A stretch of DNA of 64,000 nt from Verrucomicrobiales bacterium. Its GTDB lineage: Bacteria > Verrucomicrobiota > Verrucomicrobiia > Verrucomicrobiales > DEV007. The notes under the pieces are model-generated. The model was not told the DNA's origin. It saw only the letters and a program-made list of their open reading frames with translations, and ran no database searches. Location: the NCBI GenBank assembly GCA_029213195.1, contig JARGNI010000002.1, positions 124,001 through 188,000 on the forward strand. The letters run 5' to 3'. The position numbers and the translations under genes were made by a program. Below are positions 8,666-20,600 of the stretch, piece by piece (positions within the stretch are counted from its first letter, which is position 1; every line of letters begins with the position of its first letter).

Positions 8666-11600
8666 TCACGACGTTGTCGAGCTACCGCGCTGTTTTTCTC
8701 GAAATTCCTGGATTCCTTCTTCGGGAAGGAAGAATCCAGTCATTTGCAGCTTAGCCGGTGAAGCTCCCATCTCTTCCAGGAACTCGTAATGTGCGAGGGC
8801 ATCGTCGTTCTCCAACTCACCCAGTGTCGGAGCCACGTCCTCACTGAGCCCCGTAAGGAGACTGACGAGCACACAGCCCGTAATTTCGTTCTTGTCCCGA
8901 CTCTGGAGAAACTTCAGGAAACCGAACTGAACGGAATCGTCGACCTCTTCCATCTCTTCTGGCAGATAGATCGTCTCCGCGACGACATCAGACATTCGGA
9001 GTTCTCCGCCAGTGGTGAAAAGAATGTCTCTTTCCTGGGTGAAACGCTTGATCGCTTCATCAACACGGAACACAGGTGGGAAACTGTAATCCACCACCAG
9101 GGTTCCCGGCTTCAGAGAATCCATATCCAGCACTCCAGGAAGATTGGTCGAGGCAATGACCAGGGAAGCATCATAGACCTCCGGAGGAAGCGCCCCGCCG
9201 TTCTTGACGATGTCGATCTGGCCCTGGAATCCGGCATCGCGAACGCGATCCCGAATTCGGCTCATCTGGTCATCCGTTTGATACGGATCGCAAAGAATCA
9301 GATGCTTTGGATGGTCGAGAACATCGAGCATGAGACGGAGGGTGCCGAATCCAATCGAACCCAGCCCGACAACCGAGATCGTCTCGCCCGGAATTTCCCT
9401 CTTTGCCTCGGCCAGAATCCCCTCCACCGACTTCACGATGGTCGCAGAACGCGTCGCATCACCTGTCGTGATTTCAGGGAGATTCTCCCGATCTTCCATC
9501 CACTCTTCGATATCCCGTCCATGACGAGTCGTGGAAGGAATCACGCCGGTCAGAGAAACGGTCTTCGCCCCTGCCTTCCCGGCCATCTCCAGCGCTGCCA
9601 GTGTGGTCGCTTTCGTGGAAGCTGGGTCCGTGTAGAAGTCAGCTTCGAAACAAGGCAACATGATGACCCCGATCTTGCCCTGCTCCAGGGTATAGGTATT
9701 GCTCAAGAGAGGCTTGCCGCCAAAGAGTCGCTCCGAAATCTCATCACGGGTCATGCCTGACATGCTCGCAAGGACCTCCGGGATGTATGTCAGAGCCACG
9801 GCATCCAGATCAGGCAGATCGTCGGAAGCCATCTCCACGTCGATGTGCTCCAAGTCCTCGATATCGAGATCAGCCAAGGCTGGACTCTCATCGGTAGTGG
9901 TCTTCACCGGCTTTGTATCACTGGAGAGGTAGCCTGCCAGTTGCTCGATCGTTGGATTCGTCAGGAAGGCATCGACAGCCACGTCTCTCTTGAACGATTC
10001 CGAAACGTCCACAACGATTCGCAAAGCCATCAGGGAGTCTCCCCCCATCTCGAAGAAATTGTCGGTCACGCCAATGTCTTCCGAGTCGAAGTTCCGGCTG
10101 AAAATTTCCCAGAGCTGCTTCTCGACTTCCGAGCGAGGCTGAACTCTCTCGCCGACGCTGGCAGCTCCGATCTTCGGCATCGGCAGTTGCTTGCGATCAA
10201 TCTTCTTGTTCGGAGTCAAAGGGAACTCCGGTAGGACCGCAAAATAGGCCGGGATGTAGCTGGCCGGAAGCTTGCGGGAAAGCTGACTCCGAATCTGGGA
10301 AGCTTCGAGAGCAGGACCTTCGGCAATATAATAACCGACAAGCCCCTCCCCACTCGGGAGATCCTCTCGCTTCGTCACGACGGCTTGCTTGATGCCATCG
10401 ATGGCTTCCATCTGGGTCTCGATATCCCCGAGTTCCATCCGAACGCCTCGGACTTTGACTTGGAAATCGACACGACCGAGACACTCAAGTTTGCCTTCCC
10501 GATTCCAACGGGCGAGGTCACCAGTGCGATAAATCCGCTGGGTTCCGACCTCGGGAAGCTCGACTTCCTGGAAGGCAGCCGAGGTCAACTCAGGCTGATT
10601 TCGGTAGCCGCGAGCCAGTCCATCACCACCGATCCATAGTTCTCCCGTAAAGCCCTGGGGAACAGGTTTGTGATTCGTATCGAGGATGTAGACCTGCGTG
10701 TTGGCAATCGGGGTTCCGATGGAAATCGCGGCATCGCTCTCTTCGATCTTTTCAACTGAAGACCAAACCGTCGTCTCCGTAGGACCATAGAGGTTCCACA
10801 GTTCATCGGCAGAATGGACCAGAGTATTCGCGAGAGTGCGATTGAGCGCCTCTCCACCACAGAAAATGCGGAGACCACTGTTTCCTTCCCAACCGCTGTC
10901 GAGAAGCATCTGCCAGGTCGCAGGGGTCGCCTGCATCACGGTGATGTCCTCCTCGGTGATCAGGTTGGCGAGGCGTCGTCCATCCTTCACATCATCCGCA
11001 TCGGCAATCACTACCGTAGCACCAGCCAGTAGAGGCAGGAACATCTCAAGAAGAGAAATATCGAAAGACAGGGTCGTAACGGCAAGGAGGCGATCCTTGC
11101 TGGTCAGTCCGGGAGTCTTCTCCATCGAGCGCAAGAAATTTACGGCTGCGCGGTGAGGAATCTCGACCCCTTTCGGTTTTCCAGTCGAACCCGAGGTGTA
11201 GATGATGTAGGCAAGAGAATCTGATGCCAATCCAGACGGTGTCGGAGCTTTCGAAGTGCCTTCGATCTCATCGAGATCGAGAACTTTCCAATCTCCTTCC
11301 GGGAGAGAACCGAGGAGACGGGACGAGGCGACCAGCGCCTTCGGTGCCGCATCTGCGAGCATCATCTCCAACCGCTCTTCCGGAAACTCCGGATCCAGCG
11401 GGATGTAGGTCGCACCGGCCTTGAGTGCGCCAAGGAGCGCGGTGATCATCTTGGGAGAACGATCGGCCAACACTCCGACATTGTCGCCCGGCTTCACACC
11501 GGCCTCGATCAGGTCGCGTGCCACTCCGTTTGCCTGGCGATTGAGAGACCCGTAGGTCATGTGCGTCTCTCCAAAAATCACGGCAGTGTCTTCATCGCGA

Positions 11601-14600
11601 TCTGCGACGACAGCCTCGACCAACTCGTGAAGCAATCCATCGGTCTCGTAGTCCGAAGCGGTGTCGTTGAAGTCGACGAGAACCTCTTTTTCCTCTTCGC
11701 TTCCGAGGAGATTCAGCTCCGAAAGTCGTGTATCGGGACTGGAGGTAATTTCCTTGAGGACTTGCTCGTAGAGTCCGCTGAGTTCCTGAATGGTGGCTTC
11801 GTCGAACAGATCGCTGTTGTACTGCCAGCATCCAAAGAGCTGTCCTCCGGCTTCCTCGAGCACGAGGGTAATCTCAAACTGCGACTGTCTCGTCGTCAGG
11901 TCGATGGTCTCCATGGAGAGGTCCCCCACATGGAAGGTATGCCCCCCCTGTCCGATCAGGAAAACGGCGATTCCCGCCTCGTCAATTCCCGGCACCTTCT
12001 CCATCGAGAAGCTCACCTGGAACAGCGGCGAACGCCCTGGATCCCGAGGCACCTTGAGACGATCGACCATGCGAGCAAGAGGATACTGCTGGTTCTCCAG
12101 CGCTCCGTTCACTTGCAGGCTGTTGTTCGAAAGAAACTCGGAAACAGTGGGATCGCCCTCGACTGTGCTGCGAACGGGGACCGGGTTGATGTAGTATCCG
12201 ACCGTGCTTCGCAGCTCCGGCTGCGTTCTGCCCGCGAGCGGAACCCCCACCACGATATCGTCCTGCTGACAATAACGGTGCATGAGAATGTCGTAGGCGG
12301 AAAGCAGGGTCGTGAAGAGCGTCACGTTGTTGGCCTTCGCCAACTCATCGACCGCCGTGGTCAGTTCTTCGCCATACTGAAATCCATGGGTTCCCCCATT
12401 GAAGGTCTGAATCGCAGGACGCGGACGATCCGTCGGCAGATCGATCACGCTGGGAGCACCGGCCAGATGCTCTTTCCAGAAATCGAACATCTGTTCGCCC
12501 GCCTCGCTCTCTAGGTGCGCACTTTCCCACTTCACGAAATCCGCATAGCTGGCCTCGACAGGCTCGACCTGAGGAGTCCGACCGCCTTTAGCTGCAAAGT
12601 AGTATTCAATGAGGTCCTGAATCACGACCGACACCGACCATGCATCGGAAACGATATGATGCATCGTGAGCAGCGCGACGTGAGCGTCGTCTGCCGTCAG
12701 GAAGAGTTCCAAGCGCACCACCGGTCCCCGTTCCAAGTTGAAGGGGCGAGCGGCGTGCTCACTGATCATCTTCTTCAGTTCCTCGTCATCGAGATTGGTG
12801 CAGTCATGCTCTCGAAAATCGACGGTGCGTCCTTTGTGAACAACCTGCATCGGCTCTCCGTCCTTCGTCGTGAAGGTCACGTCGATCAGAGGATGGCGCT
12901 CGAAAAGCAGGGAGAAGGCGGTCTTCATCGCCTCGATGTCCAGCTTGGGACGGAACTTGCCTGAAAAGTTCAGGTTGTAAGCGGAAGAGTCCGGAGCCAA
13001 ACGGTTGAGGAACCAGAGAGCTTTCTGCCCCTCGGAAAGAGGAAAGACATCGGGCATATCCCCGGTCGCCTCGAACTCGACGAGACTGCCTGCATCGATC
13101 CCGCCCCCTTCGCTGGAGGCACCTCCACCATTCTCGAGAAGCTTCTCGAGGACGGGTTCGGAGAGGTCCCGAATATTGGGTCCATTAAGAACCGATCCCA
13201 TTGGCATGGTCATGCCCAGCTTCTCCTCGATCCGGTTGACCAGCTCGATCGCCATCAGCGAATCCAGTCCCAGGTTGGTCAGCGGGGTATCCTTGTCGAG
13301 GCGTGCCGCATCGGTTCCAAGAACCGCTCCGACCTGTGTTGCAATCAAGTCCTCAACCATCCCCATCCGCTTCTCCGCAGGGGCTTCGAGAATCCGAGCC
13401 GCCATGGAGTCTCCTCCTCCGGAACTGGAGCGAGGAACGACGGGGAGGAACATGTTCGACCCGCCCACGGAAGGACTGAATCGTCCAAGCGCCTGCCAGT
13501 CACAGCGGGCAGCTCCAAGCTGGTAGGCATCCGAGGGCACCCCGAGACTGAAGAGATAGAGGGTCTCCTCCATGTTGGTGGCACCCAATCCAACCATCTC
13601 CAGGTATTGCTGCGTCTTCTCGTTCCGCGCGACAAAACCGGCTCCCTCGAGAGCTCCCCAGTTGAAGGTGAGCGAAGGAAGTCCCAGCGAACGGCGATAA
13701 TGCGACAACTGATCGAGAAAGACATTACCCGCGTTGTAATTCGACTGCTTCACTGCGCCAATCACCGCAGAGAAGGAAGAGAAATTGATGAAATGCTCGA
13801 GCGGAATATCGAGCGTAGCCTCGTGAAGATTCCAGGCTCCCAGCATTTTCGGCAGGAGAACCCGATCGAAGCGCTCTGCATCGAGTTCATTGAGAAACTC
13901 GTCATCGAGAACCATCGCCCCGTGAATCACTCCAATCAGCGGGGCATCACTTTCCTGAATGTCCGCCACGATCCGATCGATATCGGCACGGCTCGTGACA
14001 TCTCCCCGAGCATCCATGATGGAGACTCCGGAAGCCTTGAGCTTCTCGATTTTTTCCTGCGCGTCCTCCTTGGGACCGGAACGGCTCATCAGCGCAAAAT
14101 GACGCGCTCCATTCTGGGTCATCCATTCCGCCAATTCTAGTCCGAAACCTCCGGCTCCGCCTGTAATCAAGTAGGTGCCGTCTCCGCGGAAACGGTGACC
14201 TTCCTCGGTAGGTTGCCCGATCTCAATCTCCGGAACATCGAAGTCGAGAACATTCTTTCCGATGTGCTTTCCGGCCGCCATGAAGCGGAAGGCTTCGACC
14301 ACCTCTGTGATCGGGAAAACTTCGTTCGGCAGCGGCACATAGGACTGATCGTAAAAGAGGGCTTCCAGATCCGAGAACATCCGCGCGACATACGAGGGCT
14401 TGCTCTGCAGGTGCTGAGCAAGGTCGATGACAAAGAAGCTGATATTGTTCCGCAGGGGCTCGAGACCAATTTTGGAATTGCCATAGACATCGACTTTCCC
14501 GATCTCCATGTATCTTCCAAAGGTCTTGAGGACACTGAAATTCTTGGGAATGAAATCCCCGGCAAGAGAGTTCAGGACCGCATCGACCCCTTCCCCATCG

Positions 14601-17600
14601 GTAATTCGCATGATCTCGTCCGCGAACTCCAGGGTTCGGGAGTCAAGCACGTGGTCGACTCCCATATCTTCAAGTAGCTTGCGCTTCTCAGGAGTCCCGG
14701 CAGTGGAAAAGATCTCGAGTCCAAGGTGCTTGGCAATCTGGATCGCCGCTTGGCCGACACCACCAGTTCCTGCATGAATGAGAATGCTCTCGCCTTTCTC
14801 CATGCGAGCCAGCTCGTTGATCGCGTAGTGCGAGGTCAGGAAAACGGTAGGCAGAGTCGCCGCCTCGACGTGAGTCATCGTATCCGGCTTCCGGAAGACC
14901 ATGTCCCGATGCACCGTCACAAAGCTACGGAAGCAATAGGGCGCCATTCCGACAACGTTGTCTCCGACACTGAGATCTTTCACATTCTTGCCGACCTTGA
15001 CGACAGTTCCCGAGAAATCATCTCCGAACCACTTGAGGTCGACCGGGTTGCCCGGATAAATTCCGAGAGCCTTCATGACATCCCGGAAGTTGATTCCGCC
15101 GGCCTTGATCTGAATCTCGATCTCGTCCTCTTCTGGATCGCGACGCACCGTCTCGTTGAGAGAAAGGTTGGTGAGAATCCCTGGCTTGTCGATTTGAAGT
15201 CGGTAGGGCAGCACGGAACCGTCCTCTTGGACCGCATTCCGGGTTCTCGGTGGCAGGTCCTCGGCTTTGACACGATGAACCCGTCGCGCATAGCGGCTGT
15301 TACCGCGAAACGCGATCTCGTGCTCACGATCCGAATGGAGAATCTCTGCAATCAGATCTTCGAGTTCGAATTCATTCTCGTTCGGATCGAGATCAATCTG
15401 GCCCCAGCAGTATTCCGCCGCCTCGTTGTTGGCGACGCGAAGAAGACCGGTGATGGGTGCCGAAGCAAGCCCCGGAAGCATCTCTCCGCGAATGACCGGC
15501 ATCGTTCCTCGAGTCAGGAAGGTCACATCTGGTTTGGACGTCCACTCCCGACCCGTCAGGTGCTGAAACAACTCGTGGGCAAATCGAACTCCCGAATCCT
15601 GCGCCTTGTTGAGCACCTCGAGATTCAATGCATCCGCTCTCGGATGATCGAGAGGAAGCGTAACGACGATTTTCTTGATCGTACGCTCCTCCTCACCGGC
15701 TTTTGAAATGGCTGTATCGATCGCTTCGACGCTGCCTTCCACCAGCAACGGCTCGAAAACATCACTACCCAACGAGGTAACGAGCTCCCTTCCGAGACCG
15801 GACTTGTCTTCCGTAACCAGGACCAGCGGAAGCGCGATCGCCTCCTCGGCTCCACTTTCTTCCTCCTGAGCCCCCTCGACGTCGTCCTCGACCGATGGCT
15901 CGACGGGCTCCGGTGCTCGACCGATGAGACAGGCCTGCTGGTTTTGCTTCGGATCTTCCGAACTGATGAAACTGTCTACTCCCCGGTAGCCGAGATCGCT
16001 CAGGAATGCCTCCCACTCTTCACGAGAGAGAAGGGCGGAATCCTTCCGTAGATCCGTGTCCTTGAAACGCCACCAACCTGGGAGAAGTCCAAAAACATTG
16101 TCGAGAGCCGCTCGACGCCAGGTCACCTCGAGGAACATGAGGACCCCATCAGGAGCGAGCGCTCGCTGGAGATTTCGAAACGTCGCCTTCAGATCCTCGG
16201 TCGCATGAATGACATTGGAAGCCAGGATGATATCAAAGTGGTGCGGATCGAATCCCTGAGATTCCGGATCTTTCTCACAGTCGAACATCTTGTATTCGAC
16301 AAAGGGAAATTCCTCCCCAAATCGGTCTTCCGCAGCCTGCAGGAAAAGCGGGCCGTTGTCGGTGAACACATACTCTGTCCGGTCCGAAGGGAAGACGCTG
16401 AGGATGTTGCTGGTGAGTGAGCCCGTTCCGGCCCCCACTTCGAGGACGCGGATGGCCCGTCGCTCAGGCAGATCGGCTACCGCCTTGACGAGAGCATCCC
16501 GAATCTGGTCATTGATCACGGGAAAGTCAGCACCCTCGCGGTAGAAACGCTCCATGATGCGTGAAGAGCCGCCTGGGAAGAGAACTTCCAGGGGATCGGT
16601 TTCTCCACTGAGAACGCCCGCTAGATTGGGGCCTGAAAGTCGCTGGAGTTCCGCTTCGGAAGCGAAGTCGGGCATATCCTCAGCGAGCTTGTCGAGGTAG
16701 GGCAAGGCGTCTTCGTCGCCCGGCACTTCGATGACCTTCCATTCGTCTTCACTCGACGGCTTGAGGAATCCCCCTTCTTCGAGAGATTTGAACTGTCCCC
16801 GAATGAGCTTGGTATGCTGGTCCGCAATCGCGAGATCCCTCATCAGCCCCTCGATCGTCAGGGTGTCGCCCTCGCTGGGATTCCATCCCAATTCGAAGTA
16901 GGCGTTGATGATGAACTGGCGCGAGATTTCATCCAAGGCAGGAAGGAACTTGCCGTAATGATTGGCCAGTCCTCGCTTCTCGTAGTACTCCGGCAGCTTC
17001 TCGTTGGCGGCAGAAACCAGCTCCTTCGGATCTGGCAGTTTCGCATCACCGTCTTCCCGAGTGCCTTTGAGACGAGCAATCTCCCACTTCGCCTGGTAGA
17101 GACATTTCTCGAGATCGTCGTTGTTGCTCTGCTCGATGCGATCCGCGCGGAACCCATAGATCTCGGCCACAAGTTCCCCGGCATCGTCATAGACGTCGAT
17201 GTCAGCAATGATGTATTCGCGATCGTTGTCTGAGTTCACCTTGGCATGGCCCCAGAGGCGCAGCGGAGGACGCTCCACATGCAGACGAATGCTTCGAATC
17301 GCCGCCGGCAGATAGAAATAGTCCTCGGCATTCGCTCCATCGGGAATGACCTGGCCACCTTTTACGGTGTGGAAACACGCATCGAGAACGGCGGGATGGA
17401 AATGATGATCCGGGATCGTGTCATAGAGCCCTTCCGGTGCGACAATCTCCGCGAGACACTCTCCGTCTTTTCTCCAGACATTCTGCAAGTGCTGGAAAAG
17501 AGGACGGAATTGATACCCAGCCTCTTCGTAATCCTCGTAGTATTCGTCGTGATCGAAATGACGCGGCAGCTCCGCCTTCACCTTTTCGAAATCGAGCGTC

Positions 17601-20600
17601 GGTTTGTGCGGCGCGGGCTGCTTTCGAAGTACGCCCTGGGAGTTCAAATCCCACTCACCCTTGTCCCCGGTCGAAGAGAACACCTGGAAGATGCGGGTGT
17701 CGGGATCGAATACGACCTCGACGGTGGGCACCTTCTCCTCGGAAACGAAGAGTGCTTTCTTCATCTCGAGGTCTTCGACGACATAATTTTCGTCAGGGAA
17801 GAGCTTGCGTGCGATCGCAATCCCGATCTCGCCATAGCCAGCCGCCGGAAAGACGACGCTGTCCCAGAAACGGTGATCGTCGAGCCAAGTGAAATAGCGG
17901 GGATCAAGTTCGAAACGCCAGGTCGGATGCGGCGCAGTCTGCTTGAGCCCAAGCAAGGGATGCTCGAGGGGAGCGCACCGGAGGTATTCCCCCTCCTTGG
18001 ACTCCAACCAGAAGATTTCCTTCTGCCAGGCGTAGGTAGGCAGGCGAACTCCTTTGGGCGAAGCCTGGTTCACAGATTCCCAATCGAGTTCGTAGCCGTG
18101 ATTGTGCAGGCGAGCCAGGTTCGAAAGCATCTCGACGGACTCGTCCGTCTTCCGCTTGAGACTGGAGAAATAGAATCCTTTCCGACTTTGATCGGAGAGA
18201 CACTCCATGATGGGATTCTGAAGAGCCGGGTGAGGTCCCAGCTCGAGGAAAGAATCCTCTCCCGAGCGAATCAGGTTTTGAATCGCGGGAGCAAACAAGA
18301 CCGCTTCCCGAACGTTGTTCCACCAGTATTCGGCGTCGATCTTGGCCCCCTCGTAGACACCTCCAGTCACCGTCGAGATGTAAGGAATCGTCGTTGCACG
18401 CGGCTTGATGTCCTTGAGGACCTCGAGAAGCTCGTCCTTGATCGGCTCCATCTGGTGCGTGTGAAAAGCGTAGTCGATGCGAAGCCAGCGGACGAATTTG
18501 CCCTGCTCTTCCAAATCGGCGACCACCTCCTCGAGAGGCTCGGTATCCCCTGCCAGGGTAAGAAGACCGGGACTGTTGACCACGGCGACCTCGACCTGGT
18601 CCTCTTTTCCTGCGATCGCCTTCCTGGCTTCGGCTTGCGAAAGGCCGACCGCCACCATGCGACCGTTTCCACCGGTTTGGTCCTGAAGTCGAGAACGATG
18701 ATAAATCACCGTGACGGCGTCTTCCATCGTGTAGGCGCCAGCCACGTAAGCCGCAGCCACTTCTCCGACCGAGTGCCCGACAACCTTGGACGGCACGATG
18801 CCCCACGATTTCCACAATTCTGCGAGAGCAACCTGGAGTCCGAAAATTGCGGGTTGGGCGATGTTCGTCCGATTGATCTGCGAACTCTCCTCGTCCTTGG
18901 TCATCTCGTCGATAAGCGACCATCCTGCGAGAGGTTTGAGATGGGTATCGATCTCCTCGAGTACGGCGCGAAAGACGGGCTCCCGCTCGAGAAGGTGTTG
19001 ACCCATCGCCCACCACTGGGCTCCCTGTCCGGTAAAGACGAAAACAAGAGGGTGAGTTTCTCCCGACGGTTTGCCCGAGATCGCAGCCTCACTGTCTCCC
19101 GTGGCGAGCCACTCCGTCATCTCATGGATGAAGTCGTTCTTGGTCTGAGCCACGAACGCGAGTCGATTGTCGTGATGCTCGCGCTTCAGGCCGGCCGCGG
19201 CTCCGATCGCTGCGATGTCTGCAGTGGAACCGCGAAGGAAACGCTTCCAGCGCTTGACGGTGTCACGAAGCGCATCGTCACCTCGAGCTGACAAAGGCAG
19301 GAGGACGGGACGTACCGCTTTCTCCTCCGTGGCACTTCCACTGAGAGTGACGCTGTCCTGAGAGGACGGCTTTGCCGCCTCTTGCGCCGGCGCGGCCTCG
19401 AGGACGATGTGGGAATTGGTTCCCCCAAAACCGAAGCTGTTGACCCCGACCACGGGAAGCTTTCCATCGAGATGAGGCAGCGGTTGCAACTCGGTGCAGA
19501 CCTTGAATTTGAACTCATCGAACGGAATGTTCGGGTTCGGGTTCTTGAAATTCAGGTTCGCCGGAACCTGGTCATGATGAAGGACCAGGGCAGCCTTGGC
19601 GAGTCCGGCAACTCCGGATCCCGATTCGAGGTGGCCGACATTGGTCTTCACCGATCCAAGCAGGCAATAGTCATCCTCATCACGGCCCTGCGAGAGGACT
19701 TGCCCAAGGGCACGAGTCTCAATCGGATCTCCGACCGGAGTGCCCGTTCCATGAGCCTCCATGTAGCGAACCGCCTTTGGCTCCAAACCAGCCTGATCGT
19801 AGGCGATTCGAAGCATTTCGGCCTGGGTCTCCACACCGGGAACGGTCATCGAGGAGGTGTTTCCATCCTGGTTGATGACCGCTGCCTTGATCGTGCAATA
19901 CACCCGATCGCCATCCGCCTGAGCTTGGCTCAGCGGCTTGATCACGAACATTCCGGCGCCCTCGCCTCGCACGTAACCGTTGGCACGATCATCGAAAGCG
20001 AAACACTGACCCGTCGGCGACAGCATCGTCGCCTTGGAGAATCCGATGGAAGCGTCCGGAGTAAGCAGGGCATTACACCCCCCAGCCAACGCCATGTCCG
20101 CCATTCCGGACCAAACCGATTCACAGGCGAGATTGATTGCGACGAGAGCCGACGAACAAGCCGTGTCAACGGAGACCGCGGGTCCCTTGAAATCGAGCAG
20201 GTAAGAGATCCGGTTGGAAGCAATCGAGAGCGTCGAACCGGAATTCGTGTGCACGTCGACATTCCGAGGATCGCTCTGGGCGACGTTGGCGTAGTCGTTC
20301 GAGGCGATACCGACGTAGACGGCTGTGTTTGATCCACGGAGCTTGTCCGGAGCCATTCCCGCATCTTCGAGAGACTCCCAGGCCGTTTCCAGCATCCAGC
20401 GCTGCTGGGGATCCATCCGCAGCGCCTCTCGGGGTGAAATCCCGAAGAACTGGGCATCGAACCGGTCGAAGTCGTGAATGAATCCACCCCACTTCGTGAT
20501 CATCTTTCCCGGGATGTCGACATTGTCGTGATGCCAACGCTCTCGATTCCAGCGATTGGAGGGAACAGGGACGATCCCGGATCGCTCCTCCACCATCATT

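Noticed and set aside
17246-19291. 681-residue ORF antisense to the PKS-NRPS gene
   Set aside because: It runs opposite the AT and DH domains, whose motifs are intact on the minus strand. Long antisense ORFs are expected from the codon bias of a GC-rich gene.
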